A stretch of DNA of 64,000 nucleotides from Nitrososphaeria archaeon (lineage in GTDB: Archaea; Thermoproteota; Nitrososphaeria; Nitrososphaerales; JAAOZN01), in contig JARVJZ010000002.1 in NCBI GenBank assembly GCA_029775855.1, positions 159,800-223,799 of the forward strand, given 5' to 3'. Position 1 is the first letter of the stretch; each line of letters begins with the position of its first letter. Positions 15,318-25,800 of the stretch are shown one piece after another. A model generated the notes under the pieces. The model saw only the letters and a list, made by a program, of their open reading frames with translations, was not told the origin of the DNA and searched no databases. Made by a program: the position numbers and the translations under genes.

Positions 15318-18300
15318 GAATCTCACATAGAGAATTGAAAGTTGAACCGTATTTCAACCGTTGCGCCTATGTCGACTCTTGTGAATCTCACATAGAGAAT
15401 TGAAAGTTCAGGTAGTATAGCTTGTAATTAAGCTTCGAATGTTTTGAATCTCACATAGAGAATTGAAAGCATACAAGGTCTCAACCAACGCCTTATCCCT
15501 AATATTCGAATCTCACATAGAGAATTGAAAGACCGCTTTCTTCAGCGGTTCACCGTCGCCGTCAACATCGAATCTCACATAGAGAATTGAAAGTACCTAG
15601 TTCTGGGTCTACCAAGCCTCAAGTAAGCTTTGAATCTCACATAGAGAATTGAAAGTAACTGCTTACGGGTATGAGGAAGATGAAGCTGGGGTTGAATCTC
15701 ACATAGAGAATTGAAAGACAATCACAAGTATCAGGCTCCCAAATCACTCCCTCAACAGAATCTCACATAGAGAATTGAAAGACATAACCCTGTTTTAGCG
15801 GTTATTATGGCTTTAATGTTTGAATCTCACATAGAGAATTGAAAGTTAGGAGCGATTTCTATAGGTGTCGTGCCAACAGGAATCTCACATAGAGAATTGA
15901 AAGATCCCAAATCCTCGGAGCATCAAGCCCCTTAGATCTGGCAGAATCTCACATAGAGAATTGAAAGAAGAAACGTTAATTACTGGTTTGTTCAGCGATT
16001 TCATCAAGAATCTCACATAGAGAATTGAAAGTCCACCTAAATTGTCTTTAGGCGTAACCTTAATCTTGTTGAATCTCACATAGAGAATTGAAAGACTAGT
16101 TGAAGAACCGCTTTACACCAGCAGACTACCTGAGAATCTCACATAGAGAATTGAAAGCGAAGAAGTTGTGGTGAATGTTTATTTCCTCACAATAATCTAG
16201 AATCTCACATAGAGAATTGAAAGCCACAGTCTAAGCATCTTTTGTATATTTTGCCGTTCTTCTCCTGAATCTCACATAGAGAATTGAAAGTCAGCAGTCA
16301 CAATAGGAGTGACGATGCGATGATGAGTGGGAATCTCACATAGAGAATTGAAAGTATACTGTAAAATCTGCTGTAGTATAAATCTCTAGCTAGAATCTCA
16401 CATAGAGAATTGAAAGTTATTGTCCAAAGCCCCGTTGTTGATGAGGAATATAGAATCTCACATAGAGAATTGAAAGATGTTAACTCACTAAACCGATGAT
16501 GCTCATATTCTTCAACGAATCTCACATAGAGAATTGAAAGTAGGTAGAAATATAATATGCAACAATAACCTACTTGGAAGAATCTCACATAGAGAATTGA
16601 AAGTCAGGAGCGCCATCCTGCTGTCCGATTGTCGGCATTTTGAATCTCACATAGAGAATTGAAAGACTAGTTGAAGAACCGCTTTACACCAGCAGACTAC
16701 CTGAGAATCTCACATAGAGAATTGAAAGTGCTCTTTTTCGCGCTACTTTACCCGTCTTTAACAGATGAGAATCTCACATAGAGAATTGAAAGTCACAATA
16801 ATCTGTGTGTAAAGCGCGAGCTCGACCAAAGTGAATCTCACATAGAGAATTGAAAGTATTTGTCGTATAGATGGTTGAATTTAAGAGTAAGCAGAATCTC
16901 ACATAGAGAATTGAAAGAGATCTTCCTCTTCAAGCCACGGGTAGCTATACCGCTTATGAATCTCACATAGAGAATTGAAAGGTTATCTGTAGGGTCTGGT
17001 CTCACATCGACATATCCTAGCTCGAATCTCACATAGAGAATTGAAAGATAGTGCTGGAGATCACACCGGAGAGCTTATGCTTTCAAGAATCTCACATAGA
17101 GAATTGAAAGACGGCACCACTCACCACCTCATACCTAACCCCATCTACATGAATCTCACATAGAGAATTGAAAGTAAACCCACACTTGACCTCCTTCTGC
17201 AGTAGTCCCTCCAGAATCTCACATAGAGAATTGAAAGGAAGCTGACCAAAATCGTTAACAAAAAATATATCACTGAATCTCACATAGAGAATTGAAAGTA
17301 GAAATCACAGTAGTTTTGCTTGGGTTCAATATGCATCCAGAATCTCACATAGAGAATTGAAAGCAATATGGGTAAATGGTAAGAAGCAGTCAGCAAATCT
17401 TTTGAATCTCACATAGAGAATTGAAAGTGCTCATCAACCGAATTCTGATGCAAAGCACACTTCTTAGAATCTCACATAGAGAATTGAAAGTTTATTTCCT
17501 CCTTTGGTTTGAGTTTTGATAGTGTGAAGAATCTCACATAGAGAATTGAAAGCCTGTTCTAAATTTTTCTAGCATCTCTTCTCTTTCTCTTGAATCTCAC
17601 ATAGAGAATTGAAAGACCCTAGACTATATCCTGCTCCTAAGGTGAAGTAGGAATCTCACATAGAGAATTGAAAGAAATACTCGTGCTACCTTAGTATCAC
17701 TTATGAAGTGGCAGAATCTCACATAGAGAATTGAAAGATTCCTCTCCTTGAATAACTAAAGTCTCTATTAGGTAAGAATCTCACATAGAGAATTGAAAGA
17801 CAGTGTGGTGTTTTTGGCTCATGTCCCCATGCCCCTGCTGAATCTCACATAGAGAATTGAAAGCTTTGCTACTCCTTGCAGGAATAGTATAATCTGTCCG
17901 AATCTCACATAGAGAATTGAAAGTCTGCTCTCCAGCTGCGAATGTGAGAGGCGGTATGGAATCTCACATAGAGAATTGAAAGATGAACACGACTGGCAGC
18001 ACCGTAAAACCACCGTAAGGGGAATCTCACATAGAGAATTGAAAGTAGCCGTGATAGAGAACGAGCAGTCTCCACCCCATCTCATGAATCTCACATAGAG
18101 AATTGAAAGTTTCGACAAGCCGCAGCACAGCCTCTTTGTGAGACAGAATCTCACATAGAGAATTGAAAGCATTTGAGACGCATTAAATCGTCGAAGGAGA
18201 TGCCGACCAGAATCTCACATAGAGAATTGAAAGAAAAAATAAAGTCGAAAGCCACAATATCTGAGCCAGAAGGTATGAATCTCACATAGAGAGTTGGGTG
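15318..18300 (+). CRISPR. CRISPR array: 48 repeats of 24 bp, 47 spacers
   Basis: The repeat begins GAATCTCACATAG and ends GAATTGAAAG, the ATTGAAAG end typical of archaeal class 1 (type I-A-like) arrays. Repeats 1 to 47 (15318-15341 through 18210-18233) look identical to the eye. The last, 18277-18300, is altered in its 3' part (AGAGAGTTGGGTG), which marks the leader-distal end. Spacers are 34-43 bp, mostly 38-40. The spacers at 16095-16133 and 16666-16704 are identical. No cas gene lies in this window, so the Cas proteins must act in trans. Confidence 0.98.
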
Positions 18301-18334
18301 AGGAAATGTTGACGGCTTAGCGTAAGCTTTCTTT

Positions 18335-18358
18335 GAATCTTAGATAAGGGAGGGGTTA
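18335..18358 (+). repeat. possible decayed CRISPR repeat
   Basis: GAATCTTAGATAAGGG lies 34 bp after the degenerate terminal repeat, about one spacer length away. It matches the first 16 repeat bases (GAATCTCACATAGAGA) at 11 positions. It may be the eroded remains of older repeats. Confidence 0.3.
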
Positions 18359-18381
18359 TTTCTCCACTTTTGTGGTTGAGG

Positions 18382-19128
18382 CTATTTGAAAAGATCTTCT
18401 TTCAGCGGTCTGATAAGAGCCTTAGCCTTACCGGCATCAACCTCATATTCATAGCCTCTCACAACAGCCGCTGGGCAGCTCCTTGTCTTACCCATCACGA
18501 GCTCGGCTGCTGAAGCGATTTCATCAGCAACAGCTATCTCAGTAACCTTCAACACCCTACCATATGTATCAAGCTTACCTCTATAGTCCAAAATCGGCTT
18601 AAGCCCATACACACCTATTGCAAACTGAACCTGACCCCTACGCCAAGGTCTACCGTAAGTGTCAGAGACTATGACAGCGGGCTTAACCCCACACACACCC
18701 TCTATCTGCTTAGCGATAACCTCAGCAGAACGGTCTGGATCCTTAGGCAATAGGGCAGCATAACCCTCAGGCAAATTGGACTGATCTACACCAGAGTTAG
18801 CGCAAACAATCCCATGCTTGGTCTGAGTGATGATTATACCCCTCTCCACCCTCAGAATCCTCTTACTCTCCTTTAAAATCAACTCAACAACCCTCGCATC
18901 TTTATTAAGAGCTTTAGCGAGCCTAACCGCCTTAGCAGAAGGGTTAACTTCACTAAGTTTCACAAGCCTACCCTCAGCCTTAGAGACAGCCTTAGATGTT
19001 ACTACAACAATATCTCCCTTCAACAGAGTTAAACCACCTTTAGACAAAGCGTCTACAATAACCTCTCCGAGCCTAACACCCTCCTCAACTTCACCTAACC
19101 CAGACACAGGGTAAATACAGATGACCAA
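18382..19128 (-). CDS. cofE: coenzyme F420-0:L-glutamate ligase
   Basis: A 248-residue CofE protein with the family segments GDIVVVTSKAVSKAEGR, TKHGIVCANSGVDQSN, VSDTYGRPWRRGQVQFAIG and LVMGKTRSCPAAVVRGYEY. It adds gamma-linked glutamate to F420-0 using GTP and a divalent metal. Two bases separate it from the upstream dehydrogenase gene, so they form an operon. A CofE-like paralogue lies at 44516-45295; this copy keeps the motifs of true CofE better. Confidence 0.9.
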   Translation of the reverse strand: MVICIYPVSGLGEVEEGVRLGEVIVDALSKGGLTLLKGDIVVVTSKAVSKAEGRLVKLSEVNPSAKAVRLAKALNKDARVVELILKESKRILRVERGIIITQTKHGIVCANSGVDQSNLPEGYAALLPKDPDRSAEVIAKQIEGVCGVKPAVIVSDTYGRPWRRGQVQFAIGVYGLKPILDYRGKLDTYGRVLKVTEIAVADEIASAAELVMGKTRSCPAAVVRGYEYEVDAGKAKALIRPLKEDLFK

Positions 19129-19130
19129 AC

Positions 19131-20126
19131 CTATCTAAATGACAGAGTCTGAAGATCCTTCATAGTTCTAAGTCCAGGTCTACACTTCATCAGCGGCCAA
19201 ATAGAGTTAACAACTACAGCAGCAGTCGCCCTATCTCCTTGAATGGCTGGCTTAATAGTCTGATGCACCTCAGGGTTACCCAAAATATGTATGCGGTCAT
19301 ATTCATCCTCAGCCCCAACATACGCCTTAAAGACAAGAGTTATACGCTCCTTACCATCCACAAACCCCCTCGCAGTCTGCTGAAGCCCAGCCACCCTACC
19401 AGCTGATATAGTGTAGTAGGGGCTGCTCACCTCCTTAGATGCGATTATAGGCTCAGGCTGCTCAGCCTCTATACGCTCAACCACCCAACCCATCGCATCA
19501 CCTATCAAAGCTATAGACTCTTCCAACCCAACATGACCAGAAATCTCCTTAGCAGCCATCTTCCCCTTAAACTCAGCCTCAGTCAAAGCAGCACCAATCT
19601 TCCTCTGAAAAGCCTCTCGCCTATGCGAAGCATCGATTACACGCTCCACAACTATACTATAAACCTCTTGACAGACCGCCGTAAGAAGCAAAACTAATGT
19701 GTCCATCAGAAAACCTGGATTCACCCCTGTGCCTAATACACGCACTCTATACTCTTTAGCCAAATGATCCAAGTTTTTAGCTAAAGATGGATGCTTACGG
19801 TAGGGGTAGGAGAGCTCCTCACATGTTGAGATAACATTGGCTCCAGCTTTCACACAATCCACTATCTGCTCATAAACATCTTGTAGATATGAGGAGGTTG
19901 CGTGAAGAACTAGATCTGGTTTTACCTCCTTAAGCACCCTACGGTAGTCTGAAGAAACTTTAACACCAGTCTTCCCCACGCCCAAGACTTCCCCGAAATC
20001 TTCGCCAACATACTTAACCAAATCAGACGCACCGACTGTCCTTAAACCGCTCTTCTTTGACACAAGTTTAGCTACCTCTAAACCTATTGCACCGAGCCCT
20101 ATATGGAGAACCCTCAGCTCCTTCAA
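19131..20126 (-). CDS. NAD(P)-dependent dehydrogenase, 2,4-diaminopentanoate dehydrogenase / DapB-like
   Basis: A 331-residue protein with an N-terminal Rossmann fold (VLHIGLGAIGLEVAKLV) and a DapB-like domain order. Segments ATSSYLQDVYEQIVDCVKAGANVISTCEELSYPY and VLGTGVNPGFLMDTLVLLL resemble the 2,4-diaminopentanoate dehydrogenase group of dihydrodipicolinate-reductase homologues. It probably reduces an imine or deaminates an amino acid with NAD(P). The natural substrate is uncertain. It is the first gene of the pair with cofE. Confidence 0.7.
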   Translation of the reverse strand: MKELRVLHIGLGAIGLEVAKLVSKKSGLRTVGASDLVKYVGEDFGEVLGVGKTGVKVSSDYRRVLKEVKPDLVLHATSSYLQDVYEQIVDCVKAGANVISTCEELSYPYRKHPSLAKNLDHLAKEYRVRVLGTGVNPGFLMDTLVLLLTAVCQEVYSIVVERVIDASHRREAFQRKIGAALTEAEFKGKMAAKEISGHVGLEESIALIGDAMGWVVERIEAEQPEPIIASKEVSSPYYTISAGRVAGLQQTARGFVDGKERITLVFKAYVGAEDEYDRIHILGNPEVHQTIKPAIQGDRATAAVVVNSIWPLMKCRPGLRTMKDLQTLSFR

Positions 20127-20193
20127 CCCAACCTTAGCCCTCTTCCACTCTCTATTTAGACCTATCCCCTTCTAACCCTCAAAGCATAGAGTT

Positions 20194-20204
20194 CATATAA
20201 ATAG
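20194..20204 (+). promoter_or_regulatory. TATA box of the gene at 20227
   Basis: CATATAAATAG is centred ~27 bp before the ATG at 20227, as expected for a leaderless archaeal transcript. A second TATA-like TTTATATAG abuts the ATG and is too close to serve. Confidence 0.45.
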
Positions 20205-20226
20205 ACGGGTAACCAACTTTATATAG

Positions 20227-21612
20227 ATGCAGCTAAAATTAGGCGACATTCTACCTCGACTCATACCAACCTACAGAAGCATAGACCTTAGATGCGCCAT
20301 AGGGTTCCACGAAAATGAGTGGGTTAACCTAAGTACAGTAATAAGGTTCACAAACCAAAGCATCTATGAAGTAGAAAATATCCACAGCAACCAAGCAAAA
20401 CTATTCCCAACGATTAAAACACCCAGAATTGCAATAGTCTGCAAAGCGCTACCAATAAGCACTTGGCGCACATTAAAAGAGCAGATATCCTTTGGGCACA
20501 TTACCTTAAACGGCTTAAGATTCAAGATATCAGCGCTCGACATCGACTCACTTCCATCCATAGTAGCGAAGAATCCTAGGCACATAGTGAGCGAAGGCTG
20601 GAATATCACTGAAGCATCTTCACCAAACTATACTTCAACACCCCTTGAGCGGTATGAAAGCGATCTTATGAAACTCGGCTACCCAACCACATATAATGCC
20701 TTGAATATTTGGCTTCAAACCAAAATAACCACACCTTTAGTTCCAGAACTCGTTGTAGCAGCACCCATATATGCAAAGATCTTAAGGAACGAACGCAGAA
20801 CCGAAAAAACGCTAAGGATTGTGGTTGAAAAGAGGAGAACCCTCAAGAACCTCAACATAGTAGTGGAGGTTCTAAGAGAAAGCGTCGAGCAAGCTGGTTT
20901 TCAAGAAACACTTCAACTACACAGCATACCTCTTGAAGCTCAAAAAGAGGTAGCAATAATAGATTTACGCTTACCAGCAGCGTTAAACGCTGACCAAATA
21001 AGAACTTCGCTTCTAAGTGTAAAACCAAACCCTATAACGCTCGATTGGAGTGAAGTAAGCCTGCAAAAGCAAAGCAAGCACCCCTTGATGCCTAAAAACC
21101 CTTTACTAACACTCTTCGCCAAACTTAGGGACATCAGTCACATACAAGATGACCTACAGAAGGATGAGTGGGTTCAGGTAGATACATTTTATAACGCGGT
21201 CATCTGGATGCTTTCGCTCTGCGGCTTTAGCGTCATCTATCTTGGTGATAGAGCGAAAAAGAGAAGAGGATATATTAGGCACATCGAAGTAATAGGTGCA
21301 GACCAACTATCAAACAGCATAATCTTAGGCTTAAAGCCAAGTAGCGAAAACCAAATCGAAAAATGCGTAGAGGTGCTGGAAAAGATCAGAGACGCTATGT
21401 CAGATGAAGTAGGCGCAGAAACCCAGATCATACCTATAATCTTCTATAGGAGGATAGCAGCAGAGGCAACTAAGAGGATGAGTGTAAGCAGAGGAATAAT
21501 CCTCTTAGATAGCCTAGATCTCAATAGAATCATTGACCTACTGAAGAATGATAATATTAGAGAAGCTAGGCGTAGACTGGGCGCTCCTACACCATCACGC
21601 AGCCTTTCTTAA
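20227..21612 (+). CDS. large protein of unknown function
   Basis: A 461-residue protein that I cannot assign. The N-terminal half is mixed alpha/beta; the middle is basic (KRRTLKNLNIVVEVLRESV). The last ~130 residues (WMLSLCGFSVIYLGDRAKKRRGYI, then NSIILGLKPSSENQIEKCVEVL, then IIPIIFYRRIA) follow the beta-alpha-beta order of restriction-endonuclease-like domains. The catalytic D-ExK pattern is not clear, so nuclease activity is speculation. It is convergent with the flavin reductase gene, overlapping 18 bp. Confidence 0.55.
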   Translation: MQLKLGDILPRLIPTYRSIDLRCAIGFHENEWVNLSTVIRFTNQSIYEVENIHSNQAKLFPTIKTPRIAIVCKALPISTWRTLKEQISFGHITLNGLRFKISALDIDSLPSIVAKNPRHIVSEGWNITEASSPNYTSTPLERYESDLMKLGYPTTYNALNIWLQTKITTPLVPELVVAAPIYAKILRNERRTEKTLRIVVEKRRTLKNLNIVVEVLRESVEQAGFQETLQLHSIPLEAQKEVAIIDLRLPAALNADQIRTSLLSVKPNPITLDWSEVSLQKQSKHPLMPKNPLLTLFAKLRDISHIQDDLQKDEWVQVDTFYNAVIWMLSLCGFSVIYLGDRAKKRRGYIRHIEVIGADQLSNSIILGLKPSSENQIEKCVEVLEKIRDAMSDEVGAETQIIPIIFYRRIAAEATKRMSVSRGIILLDSLDLNRIIDLLKNDNIREARRRLGAPTPSRSLS

Positions 21613-22149
21613 CTTAAGTTCATTTGTCGTAAAGTCTCTACTACCTAAATGCATTATCAACTGAATCTTTTCTGGGTTAAAGACTCTTTTAAAGAGTCCT
21701 TCGTTAACTCTTGCGGCGAGCACCTCTCCTACAAACAGAGTATGGTCTCCTACATGGATACGCTGAACCACTTTACATTCAAGATGAGCAACGCACTCTA
21801 AGATAGATGGGGCTCTTACCTTTAACGAGGGGAGAGGAGTTAGGTTTGCTTCTTTAAATTTATCGACTTCACGCCCAGATCTTTCGCCACATAATATTGT
21901 CTGTTTAATTAGGTCTATTGTAGGTATGTTTACTACGAATTCCCCTGATTTATCTATCAATTCATGGCTGTAGCGTTCTAAACCAACAGATATTCCTAAG
22001 AGAGGGGGACAATGAGATAGTGGTGTGGACCAAGCTAAAGTTATGATGTTAGGCTTACCGTCCAAAGCGCAGGAGACAAGCACAGTAGGTCTTGGATACA
22101 TAAGGCGGAGAGCAAAGTTGAGAGAAACATTTTCCTTCAATTCAACCAT
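21595..22149 (-). CDS. flavin reductase-like FMN-binding protein
   Basis: A 184-residue split-barrel flavoprotein of the flavin reductase/flavoredoxin family. Typical segments are RPTVLVSCALDGKPNIITLAWSTPLS near the N-terminus (flavin-binding loop), GEFVVNIPT, and a middle HLECKVVQRIHVGDHTLFVGEV. It binds FMN and probably moves electrons to a partner protein or substrate. It diverges from the small molybdopterin protein gene. Confidence 0.82.
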   Translation of the reverse strand: MVELKENVSLNFALRLMYPRPTVLVSCALDGKPNIITLAWSTPLSHCPPLLGISVGLERYSHELIDKSGEFVVNIPTIDLIKQTILCGERSGREVDKFKEANLTPLPSLKVRAPSILECVAHLECKVVQRIHVGDHTLFVGEVLAARVNEGLFKRVFNPEKIQLIMHLGSRDFTTNELKLRKAA

Positions 22150-22213
22150 ACAGTAACCTAAACAGATTAGGAATAAAAGAATTAATCGAGGAAATACAAA
22201 TTAACATTGAAGG

Positions 22214-22735
22214 TTGACTAACAGAAAGATCTTAGAAGAGCTGCCGAAGTTCAAACCTAAGAATGCACCTTATTCAACTCTAGACAACTTCACCTTGAGA
22301 ATCAGTGGCGCTGTAGTTAAACCTCAAATATTGAGGATTGAGGATATACTTAGATTGCCCGAAGTTAAACTTACAGCAGACTTCGTATGTTTAGAGGGTT
22401 GGTGTGTAGAGAAGATTGCTTGGAGCGGTGTGAGCGTCAAGACCGTTCTCGAGTCGGCTCAGCCGAAACCATCAGCTAACTATGTATTATTTAAGGCTGG
22501 TGAATATACCATTTTACTTGAGATGGATAGAGCATTAAGAGAAGATACGATACTCGCATACAAGTATAAAGGTAAAATGCTTACATACGAACACGGAGCA
22601 CCTCTGAGGCTAATCTACCCTTCACAGCAGTGCTACGAAAGCGTGAAGTGGATCAGCGAAATAGAGGTTTTAGAGCAAGCCGCTGACTATACGGGCAAAA
22701 GAATAGCGCTTTCAAGGTTGCAGACAACAAGGTAG
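22214..22735 (+). CDS. molybdopterin-dependent oxidoreductase (sulfite oxidase/YedY-type domain)
   Basis: A 173-residue protein consisting of a single sulfite-oxidase-type Moco domain. The Cys ligand to molybdenum lies in ADFVCLEGWC, and GAPLRLIYPSQQCYESVKWISEIEV is the conserved C-terminal motif. There is no heme, membrane or dimerisation domain and no signal peptide, which is shorter than most family members. It may act with the adjacent flavin reductase. TTG start. Confidence 0.82.
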   Translation: MTNRKILEELPKFKPKNAPYSTLDNFTLRISGAVVKPQILRIEDILRLPEVKLTADFVCLEGWCVEKIAWSGVSVKTVLESAQPKPSANYVLFKAGEYTILLEMDRALREDTILAYKYKGKMLTYEHGAPLRLIYPSQQCYESVKWISEIEVLEQAADYTGKRIALSRLQTTR

Positions 22736-22803
22736 AGCAATAATGAGCCATATATTTAAATTCCTAGTAGGGATACTAGAGGTTTGAAGTTCGAGAAGGA
22801 AGG

Positions 22804-25800
22804 TTGGCTTTCATAAAGAGGCTTGAGATCAAAGGCTTCAAATCATTCGGCGAGAAGACTGTATCTTTAAAATTTGAGCCGGGGTTTACAGCGATAACTG
22901 GGCCTAATGGCGGTGGAAAGAGCAACATAATGGATGCCATACTTTTTGCATTAGGGGAAAATAATCCAAAGGCTCTTAGAGTCAATAAATTATCTTCGCT
23001 TATCTATGAAAGCGGAGAAAGTCGGTTGCCTTCAACGAGAGTAAGCATCGTTTTCGACAACACGGATAAGACTATTCCAGTAGACTCTGAAACCGTTACA
23101 GTTACTCGAGAGATGGATGACAAAGGTGAAAGCACATATTATTTGAACGGTAAAAAGACTACTCGAAATGTAGTAGTAGAAATAATGAGCTTAGCGCTCA
23201 TTACGCGTGAGGGTTTCAATGTAGTTCCTCAAGGCATGGTTATGCACATCTCAGAGATGCATCCAGACGATAAGAGGAGGTTAATAGAGGATATAGCTGG
23301 GGTATCGCCTTTTGACGCTAAGAAGGCTGAGGCGCTTAAGCAGCTTCAAGAAGCTGACATGAGGCTTCAGGTAGCTATGGCTCGCATAGGTGAGATAGAG
23401 CAGAGAGTATATGCTCTTGAAGGAGAGAGGAATGACCAGCTTAGGCTAAGGCATCTGGAAGATGAAGTAAGGTGGGCTAAAGCACTCATAGCCTCCAGAA
23501 ACATAGCATTAGCCAGAAGACGGAGACAAGAAGAGGAAGTGAGAGCAAAAGAGAACTCAGCTAGGCTGCAGGAGTTGAACAATAGGCTAAACGATCTTAA
23601 AACAGAGATCGCGAATGTTGAAGAAGAGAAAAAGAACTTTCTATCAAATGTGGTTGACAGCTCAGCTGGAAGACTGGTTGATCTACAGTCTAAGATAGGT
23701 AAACTTCTTTATGAAGATGAGAAGCTTAGAAGCGAGAAGTCAAATGCGTCGCTGAGACTCTTCGAGTTAAGAGAGGAGACACCGAAGTTAAAAGAGAGAC
23801 TTCAGACATTATTGGTTGAAAGGAAGAATTTTGAGGAACAGCTCAAGGAAGATAACCAGAAACTTAAGGTGTTGGAGGATGAGAAGGCACGCTTAGAGAA
23901 AGATATATTCAATTTACAGAAGGAAAAAGCTAGGCTGCAAAAGATAATCCTCAACCTAAACAATAGGGTTGAGAGGCTAAAGATTGGACAAAGCAAACTT
24001 ACAGCCCGCTTAACTGAACTTAGATCAAAGGTAGAATTGGATAAGCAGAGGAAGAATATGCTTGAAGAGAGCCTTAACAATATAAAGGAGAGGTCAGCTA
24101 CTTTCCTAGAAACACTTAATACGCTTGAGCAGCACTTAAACCAGATACGCCAGTTTAAAGAATCTGAGCAAAACTCATTAAACAAGCTGAAGGAAGATGC
24201 GGATTCTTTAACAAAACGAATAGAGGCTGTCAATAAGGAGCTCACTTTATCACTAGGGGTGCTGGATAAAGCTAGCAGAAAACTACTACAGATAGATGCA
24301 CAACAGTCAACAATAGAAAGCGTTGCCCCCGAAGAAGTATCGGTTAATCTGCTGATTCAAGCTGCAAAAGATGGGGCGGTAGAGGGGGTAATTGGTAGAT
24401 TTGGAGATTTGATTTCATTTAAGGATGAATATAAAGCAGCGGTCTTGGCGGCTGCAGATGAGTGGGCTGATGCGCTTGTAGTTGCTGATGTTAAGGCTAT
24501 GCTTAGGGTTGCTGAGACTGCGAAGAGGCTTAAAGTAAAGAAGCTTAAAATTATACCGCTTTCTGAAGTTGCTGAAGTTGAGTTTGTGAGAAAACCTTTG
24601 CAAGCCGGTCTCTTAGGTTCCTTGGCTGATTATGTTGATTGTGGTTCGAATTTTAGAGGATTAGTAAATTTTATAATTGGAGATACGGTGTTAGCGGAGA
24701 CACCTAGAGACGCCTACTTAGCATCACGACAAGGCTTGAGAGCCGTAACCTTGCAGGGATACCTTTTTGAGCCGGAGAGTAAAGGATTTAGGATGGGGTT
24801 TTCAGAGAAACTGAGAAACTTATCAAATATTTTAACTGAGAGCTCGGCTAAGGAGGATGTTGCTAAAGCCCTTAAAGCGCTTGAAGACATGATTAGAAAG
24901 CGTAAATCAGAGTTAGCTTCTCTAAACAAGGAGTTAACTCGGCTTAAAGACGAGCAGATAAAGAAGACGGTCAGCGTTGAGAAGATAGAAGCTGAAGCGG
25001 CAACCATATCAAAAGCTGTAGAGAGATACAGTAGGCTCGGAAATAAGGTGAAAAGGAGAATTGCGGCAGAAGCACAGAAGATTGAGGCGATAGAGAGAAG
25101 AATAGATAGAACACTCACCAAAATAACCAATATAGAATCTATGTTAAAGACTATAGAGGAGCGGATAAAAGACCTCTCAGCAAAAATACCTATAGAAGAA
25201 GAGCAGAGAATCGCAGAAGAAATAGCCTCAAAGCAGAAGACCCTAGAAGAATTGGCTAATCAAATTAGAGAGCAGATCACAACAATCGCTAAGAGGAAAA
25301 GCGAGCTTGACTACCGACTTATACCAAATATTCAAGAAGTAGAAAAGGTGATAACTGAATATGACACAGAAGTAAAAGAGTTAGAGGCGTTCCTAAACTC
25401 TTCTGAAGAAAAAAGGAATACAATAGCCAAAGAACTCGAAACACTCAAGGAAGAAGAAAGTATACTCCTCAGTAAATCCAAGCAGAGCAGATCTCTAATA
25501 GAAGAATATGAAAGTAAACTCAAGCACCTTAGATCGCAAGAGGAGGCTCTAAGGCGCTCTATAAGCGTGGTTGAAAAAGAACTTCTACTTAACAACAAAA
25601 ACCTAGAGATGCTTGCTGATGCTGAACATAGGTATCTAAGTGAACTCTCAATCTACGGCTACACTGAACCTATAGAATATTTTGATGGTGTTGATGAATT
25701 AATTAAGAAGCTGAGCGAAGAATACGACGAGCTCAGAAGACAAGTTAATCTACTCGCAGATGCACAATATAAAGAGACATACATAGGCTACAAGAACCTT

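Noticed and set aside
15885-18172. Minus-strand open frames with repeated FNSLCEI and LSILYVRF peptides
   Set aside because: They are the CRISPR repeat read in different frames; no start signals or protein-like content beyond the repeat.
15342-18276. CRISPR spacers matching the capsid genes of the window (self-targeting)
   Set aside because: By eye no spacer, in either orientation, matched the 36.8-41.2 kb region; an exact search would settle it.
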